NCBI GenBank assembly: GCA_017649745.1
Contig: JAGCGE010000165.1
Location: 1 to 13,642, forward strand
Direction of reading: 5' to 3'
Source of the DNA: Clostridiales bacterium
GTDB taxonomy: Bacteria > Bacillota_A > Clostridia > Saccharofermentanales > Saccharofermentanaceae
DNA: 13,642 nucleotides
Shown here in pieces: positions 1 through 6,605 of the stretch (position 1 is the stretch's first letter; each line of letters begins with the position of its first letter). The notes under the pieces are model-generated. The model had not been told where the DNA came from. It saw only the letters and a program-made list of their open reading frames with translations, and made no database searches. Made by a program: the position numbers and the translations under genes.

Positions 1-1558
1 CCTCAAGATTCTTGTCAAAGTTCTTATTACCATTCTCTTCTTTAATATCAAAGTCAATGACAATAAGATTCTTCGGAACCTTAAAATAATGAAGTTCACT
101 TGTATCAATATCTTTAAGTGTCGTCGTGACATCCTTCCACTTCGTAAGTGGTTTCTCATTGATACTTCCATACTGTGCAGGCGAATCCTCAAATACTTCA
201 TCAAACAGCGATACTGTATTATCAAACGATAAAGAATATGGATGATCATCTTTAAGAGTAGCTTCATTATTCGTAAACTTGTATGTTCTGAATCCACTAA
301 AATATGATCTTAGCTGCTCTCCATCTTTTCTTGATCTGTCTTCGAATGTCGAGAAATAATCCTTAAGCTCTGACCTGAACTTATATCTCGGCAGAATATA
401 GCCAAGAGAAGTTTCATCACAATAAGTCTTATACATCTCATACGCAGCTTTAAGAGTCACACCATCCTGTTCTTTAAATATAGGATAGTTTGCTTCCATG
501 AAATTATAGAATACGTCAGTTTCTTCGATCATAGATATAGGACGATATGCATCATAATAATGCAGACCCATATCATAATATGTTTCTCTCGCATACCACG
601 CTATTGCCCCGAGCTCGAACTTTATCTTAGACATAAGCGTCTGGTACTTCTTGATCGATACTTTCTTACCTGATGGATTAACATCAATAAGTCTTCTTAT
701 AATTCCACTTTTAGCATCTGTGATCTTAACTGCTGTATTCGTGCCCATAAATAAAAATGCATTTATCTTCATAGTGTACGAAGCTTTATACTTTTCATTT
801 ACAGTCATCTCCTCATGTGATGTAATGCTATTAAGTTTTGTGTTATCTTCGATCCTGGACAGATCTCCATCATGCTGGATCGCGACAAGCGGGTTGTTCT
901 TAAATACTTCTGTCGAGAACGCATTGCTGCTTCCAGTAAGCGCCTTTGCTTCAAACGTCGTGTAATATCCACTGAACAATAACTGAAGCACATTAAGAAA
1001 TGTACTTTTTCCTGTACCAGCTTCACCATACAGCACAACAAACTTCTGAATCTTTGTACTATCTCCTGCAATAATACTACCAACTGCCCATAGCAGTTTC
1101 TTAAGTTCTTCATCACCATAGAGAGTTCCAAACAATTCGTCAAATGCACTATGATCACCCTCTTCTAATGGATAATCTAATCTCTTAGAAATATAATCAC
1201 GTTTCTTAACTTCTGTATTACAGAATGTAAGCTTTGTGTCTATCTGATGATAATTATCCGATATGTTCTTACAGTAATTCTTAAAGTCTCTCCACATACC
1301 GGAGTTCCAACTTCCAAGATGCTTCACATGAATATCATCATCCGTAGCCATCTTAGACCTGAACTCATCAAGTTCTTTATCCACAAGTCTACGGACGTCA
1401 TACTCATCAGTACTCCACATTCTCGTTTCTTCGTCCCAAATAGCATAAAAGGAGCCTCCACGGACCATTAAGTCGTTGCTTCTGCAAACTATGAAATCAG
1501 GATATACTTCGGTGTATCCTTTCTTCACAGTCTTGGTCTTAATGTTGAAAAAATCCAT
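1..1558 (-). CDS. D5/P4-like phage helicase-primase (3' end outside window)
   Basis: Replicative SF3 helicase of the phage/plasmid P4-D5 type, 519 codons visible and open at the window edge. Start ATG at 1558 follows AAGGAG at 1565-1570. Residues about 1-165 form the region preceding the helicase. Walker A is GEAGTGKS at about 178-185. A Walker B-like segment with acidic residues (IQHDGDLSRIED) lies at about 227-238. A sensor Asn sits in FMGTN at about 270-274, and an arginine-finger candidate RR at 288-289. Near the visible end, around residues 500-510, IVIDFDIK has the hhDhD pattern of archaeo-eukaryotic-type primase motif I, so a primase domain probably follows the helicase. It is the last visible gene of the leftward set and lies directly beside a repeat-rich region. 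It would unwind DNA at the element's own origin and prime synthesis. Helicase call is firm; the primase part is inferred. Confidence 0.9.
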   Translation of the reverse strand, partial: MDFFNIKTKTVKKGYTEVYPDFIVCRSNDLMVRGGSFYAIWDEETRMWSTDEYDVRRLVDKELDEFRSKMATDDDIHVKHLGSWNSGMWRDFKNYCKNISDNYHQIDTKLTFCNTEVKKRDYISKRLDYPLEEGDHSAFDELFGTLYGDEELKKLLWAVGSIIAGDSTKIQKFVVLYGEAGTGKSTFLNVLQLLFSGYYTTFEAKALTGSSNAFSTEVFKNNPLVAIQHDGDLSRIEDNTKLNSITSHEEMTVNEKYKASYTMKINAFLFMGTNTAVKITDAKSGIIRRLIDVNPSGKKVSIKKYQTLMSKIKFELGAIAWYARETYYDMGLHYYDAYRPISMIEETDVFYNFMEANYPIFKEQDGVTLKAAYEMYKTYCDETSLGYILPRYKFRSELKDYFSTFEDRSRKDGEQLRSYFSGFRTYKFTNNEATLKDDHPYSLSFDNTVSLFDEVFEDSPAQYGSINEKPLTKWKDVTTTLKDIDTSELHYFKVPKNLIVIDFDIKEENGNKNFDKNLE

Positions 1559-1603
1559 AAAAATCTCCTTGTTGTGTCAAAATGTCAAAAATTTTCGCGA
1601 TTT

Positions 1604-1648
1604 AAAACTTTTTAAATATTTAATTTTTTAACGTTTTTAAAAAGTTTT
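1604..1648. repeat. AT-rich 13-bp perfect inverted repeat
   Basis: Arms AAAACTTTTTAAA (1604-1616) and TTTAAAAAGTTTT (1636-1648) are perfect complements around a 19-nt spacer that is almost all A/T. It could be the DNA-unwinding element of the candidate origin, or a weak structure upstream of the helicase gene. Confidence 0.65.
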
Positions 1649-1688
1649 GGGTAAAAAAATGACAAAAGTGTCTCACGCAGCCTGTAAC

Positions 1689-1704
1689 CGTTGAAATTTC
1701 AACG
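1689..1704. repeat. 16-bp perfect palindrome CGTTGAAATTTCAACG
   Basis: A perfect dyad. A degenerate copy (TTGGAATTTCAA) lies at 1760-1771 and a second perfect 12-bp core (TTGAAATTTCAA) at 8981-8992 before another operon. All three are followed by an A-run and a C/G (AACGAAAAAC, AACAAAAATCG, AAGAAAAAACG). The size and symmetry fit an operator for a dimeric DNA-binding protein, or an initiator-protein site. Confidence 0.6.
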
Positions 1705-1830
1705 AAAAACCGGGGAATGAAAATGACACAGTTTTTGTGCCCATCAAAACCGCAAACCATTGGAATTTCAACAAAAATCGCTGAGTCAAAAATTTTTTCA
1801 GTTTTGACCAAAAGTGTCACACTTTCCCTA

Positions 1831-1904
1831 ATTTTCACAAAATCTTCACAATCTTCACATAATCTTCACATTCAGTTTTGACACATTGACACAGTTTTGA
1901 CACA
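1831..1904. repeat. Iteron-like direct repeats ATCTTCACA and CAGTTTTGACACA
   Basis: ATCTTCACA occurs at 1842-1850, 1851-1859 and 1862-1870, with a one-mismatch copy ATTTTCACA at 1831-1839, giving a 9-11 bp period. CAGTTTTGACACA occurs exactly at 1873-1885 and 1892-1904 (19-bp spacing), with a shorter copy CAGTTTTGACC at 1799-1809. Phased short direct repeats next to a replicative helicase gene are typical initiator-binding iterons. Confidence 0.6.
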
Positions 1905-1907
1905 CTT

Positions 1908-2399
1908 TTACACTCCATAATTTTCTATTAACCATTCCTGCATTTGGTCCCAGATTTCCACTTTTCTCTGGTCATTTGCAGGTCGTTTCAGCGGAAATAA
2001 TCCGCCCTTTCCATTAAAATTGTACGTACGATTTTCAAAAATATAAAGTATTGACCACACCTCATTTCTTGAATAATTCACGTCATCATACTGATCAAGA
2101 CCAATATTATTCATCATGCTCCAGAAGTTTTCCCATACTTCTTCTGGATCAAATCCCGAGTTCCCATCGAATCTTCCTGCAAGAGCAATAAGCATTTCCA
2201 ATATAGAACAAGGCTTATCGTCCGTAGAAGCTCCGAACTCTTCTCGTAAATATAAACCGTCTGCTGCTCTGTTATCATCCCGTCCTATGATAGGAACAAA
2301 ATCTTCACCGAACAGCTCATTGATCAGAATATGATAATGCTTATGGTTAGGAGCAGGAAGGATAAGAGACTTAAGATTTCTCAAATATCCTTCCATCAT
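1908..2399 (-). CDS. Conserved phage protein, 163 aa, unknown function
   Basis: Start ATG at 2399 (second ATG at 2396) with GGAGG at 2409-2413. The start lies 2 bp past the stop of the preceding 194-aa gene, so the two are probably translated together. The protein is soluble and acidic in its first half. The CSILEMLIALAGRFD segment (about 63-77) and the Trp-rich region (WENFWSMM, about 88-95) resemble a small phage family I have seen in Clostridial and Lactobacillus-type phages, with no known activity. Its tail reads EIWDQMQEWLIENYGV. It is the last gene before the origin-like repeats, so a replication-linked role is possible but not shown. No metal-binding or catalytic motif was recognised. 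Confidence 0.85.
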   Translation of the reverse strand: MMEGYLRNLKSLILPAPNHKHYHILINELFGEDFVPIIGRDDNRAADGLYLREEFGASTDDKPCSILEMLIALAGRFDGNSGFDPEEVWENFWSMMNNIGLDQYDDVNYSRNEVWSILYIFENRTYNFNGKGGLFPLKRPANDQRKVEIWDQMQEWLIENYGV

Positions 2400-2401
2400 G
2401 G

Positions 2402-2986
2402 TTAGAATCCTCCGTACCTGTCATGAAAGCTTCCTTCAACTCTCATGATCTCAAAGTCTGTCTCAAGGACATTGTTTCTGACATACAGATCTGTATCAGT
2501 ATCTGCAAGCTGATTATAAACATCGCTTGAAATAGTTTCCTCAATATCGACCATCTCATCGCTCTCATCAGCCAGCGTGTCGTCAAATATATAATATGTC
2601 AGACTGATCTTGTCATACTCGTTCTTATCATTTAAGAACTCGTCTTCAGTTATAAGATATGGCTTAGTTGGTTCATCCTCTTCAGGACTCTCAGCTTCTG
2701 CTTTCACTTCTTCTTCCTCTTTTCCTATTTTATTGTATGCCATTATACTGGCATCTTTTTTCTCTTCTTTTTCTTTGTAATCTTCGATAGCTTTGTCTAT
2801 CTTCTCAGAATCCTCTTCAAGTTTTTCAAGCTTCTTCTGCTGAGTAAGATATTTATCAAGATAATACTTCTTTACCTCGTCGATCTCATGGTCAGCTTTG
2901 ATTTCATACTTCTTCTTGAACAGGAACCAGCTGCCGGCAAATCCGACAGCAGCTCCGATTCCAAATATAGCGATCTCCTTAATCAG
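2402..2986 (-). CDS. Membrane-anchored coiled-coil phage protein, non-ATG start, 194 aa
   Basis: The reading frame continues upstream of its first ATG (2743) through a clear N-terminal membrane helix (IAIFGIGAAVGFAGSWFLF). This is followed by a long charged coiled coil (KKYEIKADHEIDEV, KKLEKLEEDSEKIDKAIEDY) up to about residue 75. A strong AGGAGG at 2991-2996 sits 4 nt before CTG (2986) and 7 nt before ATT (2983); no ATG, GTG or TTG is available there. The CTG overlaps the TGA of the 73-aa gene upstream, like a usual ATGA coupling. The C-terminus (FEIMRVEGSFHDRYGGF) matches the tail of a known phage membrane/coiled-coil family. The middle is very acidic. Role unknown; perhaps a scaffold at the membrane. 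Coding certain, exact start uncertain. Confidence 0.82.
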   Translation of the reverse strand: MIKEIAIFGIGAAVGFAGSWFLFKKKYEIKADHEIDEVKKYYLDKYLTQQKKLEKLEEDSEKIDKAIEDYKEKEEKKDASIMAYNKIGKEEEEVKAEAESPEEDEPTKPYLITEDEFLNDKNEYDKISLTYYIFDDTLADESDEMVDIEETISSDVYNQLADTDTDLYVRNNVLETDFEIMRVEGSFHDRYGGF

Positions 2987-3204
2987 TCTTCCTCCTGTAA
3001 CTCATCAAACCAGGATATCTGCTCACCTACCCCATCAACATCTACATCACAGATATGCGCTCCCGGAAGATGTCTCACTTTATCTGTATCCTTCATACAA
3101 ATATGGTCCAGAGCTGTGCCTGCTGAATACACTTTCTTACCGAATTTACAGTTGGCACAGCAGTGGAGAAATATAAATCCTTTAGGCTTGAACGCTTCCA
3201 TCAT
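2983..3204 (-). CDS. Small Cys-rich protein, 73 aa, likely zinc-binding
   Basis: Begins inside the last codons of the 334-aa gene (23-bp overlap) with GAGG shortly upstream. The second ATG at 3201 has the better 6-nt spacing, so the protein may be 72 aa. It has an HCCANCKFG knuckle at about 14-22 and later Cys residues in HICMKD (about 34-39) and HICDVDVD (about 50-57), giving a pattern that could hold one zinc. No DNA-binding domain was recognised. It is translationally coupled on both sides. One of seven small Cys-rich proteins in the window. Confidence 0.75.
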   Translation of the reverse strand: MMEAFKPKGFIFLHCCANCKFGKKVYSAGTALDHICMKDTDKVRHLPGAHICDVDVDGVGEQISWFDELQEED

Positions 3205-4186
3205 CTACCTCTATATCAGATATACCTACTCCCCATTTCGGAACACAGTTTATTACCGGTTTATCATCTACATTAAAGTCCAGAATGCAACATGGCTCAT
3301 AGCCATTGATGAAATCACGGTTTGGTTCATATGACAGATCGTTCCAACCGAAGTCAATATATCCGTCGCCATCTTCATGGTTAAGACTCCATCCAACTAC
3401 CTGACCTGCTGATGTTGCCGGGAATCCGAGATCCTTATAGACTTCATTCAGGAATACTGTATGATCTTCCCTTGCCTTGAGAATATCATTCCAATATGCC
3501 TGCCTGTTCTTAAGAACTGTCAGATTATATGCAGCATTTGTGTCCCAGCTTGGACATGACGAGTCATAGATCCTGGCATACGGAGAAAGATTATCAACAG
3601 AGTTGTATACTTTTTTCTTCTCTTTCTTAACTTTAGGTGTTCCGTCCTTATTCTTTTTGCCGGTATCTACTTCGATCTCGTCATCTTTCAACCCCAGTTT
3701 GAGATCCCTCGCTGTTGTTTCTCCTAGAAGATCCTTTACTTTGTCGCGATATTTTCTGTACGCTTCAGATACTCCCTCATATGCCGCTGCAAGGGCCAGA
3801 TTTCGCTTCTGAAGGATCTTATGGCCTTTAACAAGACTGAATATACCTACTGCTGTAAGTATTACTGCAGGGCCATATGACTTCGCAAGTTCGATAGCGG
3901 TTCTCGTACATACGATCGCTCTATCTTTCATAGAATCTTCATGCGTGTATTCGATTGGATTGTTATCGTCATCGAATGTTGTTCCTTCTTCTTCAGTTTT
4001 CTGAATCGTTTCGAGGTCGTCCTTAGCCTCTTCAACTGCCTTTTTGGCTTTAATAGTTCCTTTGCATGCCAGTACAGTAGCTGCGACCATGCTTACTATT
4101 CCTACTCCAAGTCCGATCTCAGGAGCATGTTCTTCTACTGATCTTGCTACTGTGCCGCCAATATTCATTAACGTTTCCTTTATCAT
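3182..4186 (-). CDS. DUF6353-like phage membrane protein with C-terminal LG/GW domain, 334 aa
   Basis: Strong site AGAAGGAGG then ATG at 4186. Two membrane helices: about 22-41 (PEIGLGVGIVSMVAATVLA) and about 103-120 (YGPAVILTAVGIFSLVKG). The conserved TIKAKKAVEEAKDD follows helix 1, and a RNLALAAAYEGVSEAY-type segment follows helix 2. A charged linker with KKEKKKVYNSVD leads to a C-terminal domain with FLNEVYKDLGFP and GQVVGWSLN, then YIDFGWND. This is how I remember the uncharacterised DUF6353 family; two further members lie at 5172-5921 and 6606-7421. Helix 1, the charged stretch and helix 2 suggest a two-pass protein with a large soluble tail on one side. It follows the 206-aa gene with a 14-bp gap. 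Role unknown. Confidence 0.88.
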   Translation of the reverse strand: MIKETLMNIGGTVARSVEEHAPEIGLGVGIVSMVAATVLACKGTIKAKKAVEEAKDDLETIQKTEEEGTTFDDDNNPIEYTHEDSMKDRAIVCTRTAIELAKSYGPAVILTAVGIFSLVKGHKILQKRNLALAAAYEGVSEAYRKYRDKVKDLLGETTARDLKLGLKDDEIEVDTGKKNKDGTPKVKKEKKKVYNSVDNLSPYARIYDSSCPSWDTNAAYNLTVLKNRQAYWNDILKAREDHTVFLNEVYKDLGFPATSAGQVVGWSLNHEDGDGYIDFGWNDLSYEPNRDFINGYEPCCILDFNVDDKPVINCVPKWGVGISDIEVDDGSVQA

Positions 4187-4200
4187 TTGATCCTCCTTCT

Positions 4201-4821
4201 TTAGTCAAGTTTACAGGGCTTGGGAAAGTTGATAATATATCCATCTCTCGTTCTGGATATAGTTACTCTGGTCAGATCCGTCCAACCGTACTTATAATCT
4301 GTGAAGTTGTTATCAACACCTACAAGATCACAGAAATCTCCAACACTTACCTGCCCGTATTCTCTTGTGAGATCTATCATGTTATCAAGAACCTGCTCAG
4401 CATCACCCCTTGAGTTCATGGTTATTTCATCGAAATTATATGAAGAGGCTTTCTGCACAGGCACTTTTTTATCCTTGTCATAATAATCAGAATATGATAC
4501 CTTATAAGGCTTGCTTCCTCCTGATTTCTTATGCGCGGATGTGCTTCCATAGAATATAGCATCCAGAAGCATCTTCCCCATATCTACGATCGTGTCTTTG
4601 ATCGTCGGGACAAGATAATCAAATATAAGCTCTGTTCTGATGTCTTCTTCGCTTACATCTGAGAATATAACTCCTGCTGCTTTTTTGAAAAATGAAGGCT
4701 TAGACTTCTTTACCGGTCCGTCTATTACCTTCTCGACTTTTGCCTTGACGACTTCTTCCTTGGACTTGTTTGAGTTTCCAGGGAAGTCATCAGTATTGAT
4801 CAAAATATCTCGTTCTGCCAT
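4201..4821 (-). CDS. Conserved phage protein with C-terminal LG/GW domain, 206 aa
   Basis: Start chosen at ATG 4821 because GAAAGGAG ends 6 nt upstream; an ATG 15 nt earlier lies inside that site. N-terminal 50 residues are Lys/Glu-rich and probably disordered. The middle (ELIFDYLVPTIKDTIVDMGK, about 64-83) is a hydrophobic/amphipathic helix that may lie on the membrane. After a Tyr/Ser/Lys linker, NSRGDAEQVLDNM leads into VSVGDFCDLVGV and KYGWTDL, the same fold signature as the DUF6353-like proteins. I recognise the whole as a conserved phage family without known function. It comes just after a terminator with no room for its own promoter. Confidence 0.87.
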   Translation of the reverse strand: MAERDILINTDDFPGNSNKSKEEVVKAKVEKVIDGPVKKSKPSFFKKAAGVIFSDVSEEDIRTELIFDYLVPTIKDTIVDMGKMLLDAIFYGSTSAHKKSGGSKPYKVSYSDYYDKDKKVPVQKASSYNFDEITMNSRGDAEQVLDNMIDLTREYGQVSVGDFCDLVGVDNNFTDYKYGWTDLTRVTISRTRDGYIINFPKPCKLD

Positions 4822-4847
4822 TTTTGCTCCTTTCAAGCGCGTAAAAA

Positions 4848-4886
4848 TAAAAAGGAAAGAGCCTCATTCGAGACTCAATCCTTTTT
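4848..4886 (-). terminator. Intrinsic terminator after the 53-aa gene
   Basis: On the minus strand AAAAAGGATTGAGTCTC pairs with GAGGCTCTTTCCTTTTT around a GAAT loop. The T-run lies downstream, and the A-run makes it nearly symmetrical. The SD of the next gene starts about 10 nt later, so readthrough is needed for its expression. It shares GATTGAGTC and GGCTCTTTC with the terminator at 12071-12098. Confidence 0.75.
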
Positions 4887-4901
4887 CGGAAATTAACCCA
4901 A

Positions 4902-5063
4902 CTACTTTTCCTCAGGTTTTACTTCTGACGCTGCCTTCTCAGCTTTCCTTTCCTTGATCTTAGCCATCACCTTCTGTACCAGAGCTTTTCCTCCAATACC
5001 GAGTGCTGCACCAGCACCAAGAAGTCCAGAAACACCAAGTCCACATTTAACTTTGTCGTTCAT
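4902..5063 (-). CDS. Small basic membrane-type protein, 53 aa
   Basis: ATG at 5063 with AAGGAGG 9 nt upstream; stop TAG at 4902. Gly/Ala-rich hydrophobic stretch (VSGLLGAGAALGIGG, about 11-25) followed by a strongly basic amphipathic helix (VQKVMAKIKERKAEKAA). The layout is that of a short single-pass or membrane-surface peptide with a positive cytoplasmic tail. It stands alone between the promoter-like motif at 5108-5136 and a strong terminator. No family recognised. Confidence 0.8.
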   Translation of the reverse strand: MNDKVKCGLGVSGLLGAGAALGIGGKALVQKVMAKIKERKAEKAASEVKPEEK

Positions 5064-5107
5064 AATAATTCCTCCTTAAAAATCTTTTATTATAAGTGGT
5101 TCTACTT

Positions 5108-5136
5108 TCCATATAGCACTCTGTTATTTTTGCGAT
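5108..5136 (-). promoter_or_regulatory. Conserved promoter-like motif, copy H (ATCGCA-N17-TATGGA)
   Basis: ATCGCA (minus strand, 5136-5131), 17 bp, TATGGA (5113-5108), with CAGAGTGCTA in the spacer, matching the repeated TTCGCA-N17-TATGGT elements of this window. It lies between the end of the 249-aa gene and the 53-aa gene. A TATAAT also occurs at 5094-5089 without a good -35. Confidence 0.5.
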
Positions 5137-5148
5137 AGCTACCAATAC

Positions 5149-5172
5149 AAAGGCCAAGGAACCATTGGCTTT
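5149..5172 (-). terminator. Weak hairpin terminator after the 249-aa gene
   Basis: AAAGCCAA and TTGGCCTTT form an 8-bp stem with one bulged C, directly after the stop codon and followed by the TTTGT of a short U-tract. Weaker than the other terminators here. Confidence 0.4.
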
Positions 5173-5921
5173 CAATCATAGTAATAGTCCTTTGGCTCCA
5201 TGCTGAATCTGACTACCAGTGTCGGAATGTTGTCGTGGAGAACAGAAGAATATTCAAACTTGAAACGCTCATCATTATCTGAGTCTTTTCTCCATCCTAT
5301 GTTCTCTCCGTCTCCAGGAAGCTCCATACCGATTCTGTCGTAATAGTAATTAATAGGAACGAAGTCATCGTCAGCTTTCAATTCGTCGTTGATATCGTCC
5401 TCTATGGTTCGTATTGTTTCAATATCGGATACGAACCACTGTCCTGTCCACCAATCCTGGCATGGAATACGTGTGCCTTCAGATTGGATTATGATTGGCT
5501 GAGGTGGAGGATTTTTTGCAACCGAGTCTTCAGCAATTGCATCCTTGATTTTCTTATTTTTGGTCTCTCCGACAGTGTCGATAACTTTTGCTTCGTATTC
5601 TTCAAGAGCTTTTGAAGATAGAGAATATACAGCTGCAAGCGCAGCCTCTCTTTTAAGGTGCTCATGGTTCGCATAAAAGATGCACCCGATTGTTGCGAGC
5701 CCGAGGAGAAAGGGTTTTGCCATAATCGGCGCCACCACCTTTGCTTTTTCTTTTACGTCAGCATCTTCAGGCATCTCCTCTAATACTTTCTTTGCCTTGA
5801 TAGATGCTTTTCCTGCTGCTACAGCAGTTAGGACTACCCCGGCAGCTCCAACTGCTGTTAATATAGTTGGAGCATTCTTGATAGTCCAATCAACAGTCTG
5901 CTTTCCAATTTCTTTAAGCAT
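5172..5921 (-). CDS. DUF6353-like phage membrane protein, 249 aa
   Basis: ATG at 5921 preceded by AAGGAGG. Helix 1 at about 18-36 (APTILTAVGAAGVVLTAVAAG), then KASIKAKKVLEEMPED. Helix 2 is at about 67-84 (AKPFLLGLATIGCIFYANHE), then REAALAAVYSLSSKALEEYEAKV, which parallels the same segment in the 334-aa protein. The C-terminal half has YYYDRIGMELP and ENIGWRKD, the shared LG/GW signature, and ends in DYYYD. PPPQP near residue 138 is a linker. It follows the 32-aa gene by 37 bp and is followed by a weak terminator. The family is uncharacterised; the membrane topology is inferred from hydrophobicity. Confidence 0.88.
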   Translation of the reverse strand: MLKEIGKQTVDWTIKNAPTILTAVGAAGVVLTAVAAGKASIKAKKVLEEMPEDADVKEKAKVVAPIMAKPFLLGLATIGCIFYANHEHLKREAALAAVYSLSSKALEEYEAKVIDTVGETKNKKIKDAIAEDSVAKNPPPQPIIIQSEGTRIPCQDWWTGQWFVSDIETIRTIEDDINDELKADDDFVPINYYYDRIGMELPGDGENIGWRKDSDNDERFKFEYSSVLHDNIPTLVVRFSMEPKDYYYD

Positions 5922-5958
5922 ACAGTTTCCTCCTTATAAATTCACTCATAGATATACC

Positions 5959-6057
5959 TTACTTCTCCGCCTCCTTTCGGAGAAGTTCTTTCTCTTTTTT
6001 CGTCATCTTGATTCTGATCAGTTCAGACCTGGTTACCTCCTTCTTTGGTCTAGACAT
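5959..6057 (-). CDS. 32-aa RHH-like N-terminal fragment/small protein
   Basis: ATG at 6057 with GAAAGGAGTAAGTC upstream; stop TAA at 5959. The sequence MSRPKKEVTR then ELIRIKMTKKEKELLRKEAE resembles the start of ribbon-helix-helix proteins of the CopG/mobilisation type, where a DNA-reading beta-strand is followed by helix 1. The second helix is missing, so it is either a truncated gene or a very short peptide. Its last codons form a 7-bp hairpin (5963-5984) with AAAGGAGG in the loop. It lies just after the terminator at 6081-6112. Coding probable because of the strong RBS; function unknown. Confidence 0.65.
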   Translation of the reverse strand: MSRPKKEVTRSELIRIKMTKKEKELLRKEAEK

Positions 6058-6080
6058 GACTTACTCCTTTCAAGCCGCTT

Positions 6081-6112
6081 AAAAAATAAAAAAGAAGCTG
6101 CTAAGCAGCCTC
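6081..6112 (-). terminator. Intrinsic terminator overlapping the end of the 76-aa gene
   Basis: GAGGCTGC-TTA-GCAGCTTC (one G-U pair) followed by TTTTTTATTTTTT. The stop codon TAG of the 76-aa gene begins in the stem/loop, so the hairpin is partly coding. The SD of the 32-aa gene follows at once, without promoter space. Confidence 0.8.
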
Positions 6113-6331
6113 CTTTTCATTCCATCTGATTGTAACGCCATATGCATTACATGCCTCAACAAAACTCTTTCTATAATTGTCATTTACATGAATATACAAT
6201 CCTTCAGTCCCATCTCTCATATCACTTTTATAAGCTATTTGAGATGAACCTGTGTGATTCAAAAGTTCATCGTAAACGAATCCTTCCATAGTTTCTTTAT
6301 CGGCACTGATTAAATACATCAATGATAACAT
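6101..6331 (-). CDS. Hypothetical protein, 76 aa
   Basis: Start taken at ATG 6331, 9 nt after GGAG; an ATG at 6340 directly abuts the ribosome site and is less likely. Short hydrophobic N-terminus (MLSLMYLIS), then a soluble acidic protein with YDELLNHTG and a C-terminal FVEACNAYGVTIRWNEKEA. No family recognised. It is placed after promoter-like copy G and before a terminator that overlaps its stop codon, so it forms a one-gene unit with leaky flow into the 32-aa and 249-aa genes. Confidence 0.72.
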   Translation of the reverse strand: MLSLMYLISADKETMEGFVYDELLNHTGSSQIAYKSDMRDGTEGLYIHVNDNYRKSFVEACNAYGVTIRWNEKEAA

Positions 6332-6348
6332 TATAACCATCTCCTTTC

Positions 6349-6374
6349 ATTATAGGGGACGATTTTTTTGCGAA
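6349..6374 (-). promoter_or_regulatory. Conserved motif copy G (TTCGCA ... TATAAT)
   Basis: TTCGCA at 6374-6369 and a perfect TATAAT at 6354-6349, 14 bp apart (the other copies have 16-17 bp). It lies right after the stop of the 72-aa gene. If used as a promoter, transcription would begin within the next SD (6348-6341), so here the motif may be degenerate or have another role. Confidence 0.4.
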
Positions 6375-6375
6375 G

Positions 6376-6594
6376 TCATTCTTCCATCCACCATTCTTCA
6401 CTGCCGGAATCTGCTACTTTGCGCATATGGCGTCTGTAGAAGTTTCCATCCTTAACAAGCTTTAGACGGTTTATCGCATACTCCAAATCAGTCGTGTGCT
6501 TGCATTCGCCTCTGCCTATAAGCCCGCATCCTGGGATTCCATAACAGTCCGGTTTACCGTCGCACAAATATGCATGCCTTTGAGTTTTATACAT
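6376..6594 (-). CDS. Small Cys-rich phage protein, 72 aa
   Basis: Start ATG 6594 follows GCGGAGG that lies in the final codons of the 271-aa gene. N-terminal YLCDGKPDCYGIPGC (about 8-22) and GECKHTTDLEYAINRL (about 27-42) match a phage family with four Cys and a 'CKHT.D...A.N' tail, which probably folds around one zinc ion. The C-terminus (YRRHMRKVADSGSEEWWMEE) is first basic, then acidic. It is the last gene of the 8964-6376 operon. Zinc binding is inferred from Cys spacing; role unknown. Confidence 0.83.
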   Translation of the reverse strand: MYKTQRHAYLCDGKPDCYGIPGCGLIGRGECKHTTDLEYAINRLKLVKDGNFYRRHMRKVADSGSEEWWMEE

Positions 6595-6605
6595 ATTTGC
6601 CTCCG

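Larger units (their letters stand above)
1559..1907. other. Non-coding repeat-rich region, candidate replication origin
   Basis: This 349-bp gap has no credible gene. It contains at least eight TGTCA/TGACA pentamers (1575-1579, 1583-1587, 1660-1664, 1724-1728, 1815-1819, 1879-1883, 1887-1891, 1898-1902). It also holds a row of ATCTTCACA repeats, repeats of CAGTTTTGACACA, a 16-bp perfect palindrome and a 13-bp AT-only-flanked inverted repeat. It abuts the helicase-primase gene. Iterons plus an AT-rich, easily melted segment beside the initiator/helicase is the usual arrangement of phage and plasmid origins, but no dnaA box or known iteron was recognised. It may also carry the helicase-gene promoter. 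Confidence 0.6.

Noticed and set aside
651..965. Plus-strand 104-codon frame
   Set aside because: Antisense to the helicase core, with no ribosome site.
1620..1838. 72-codon minus-strand frame in the repeat region
   Set aside because: It starts with GTG without a ribosome site, crosses the repeats and has no phage-like composition; better seen as non-coding.
1842..1870. Possible CRISPR repeats (ATCTTCACA)
   Set aside because: Units are only 9 bp with 0-2 bp between them; there are no spacers and no cas genes.
2888..3334. Plus-strand 148-codon frame
   Set aside because: It is antisense to three well-supported genes with ribosome sites and family matches; low-complexity Ser/Pro content is typical of a shadow frame.
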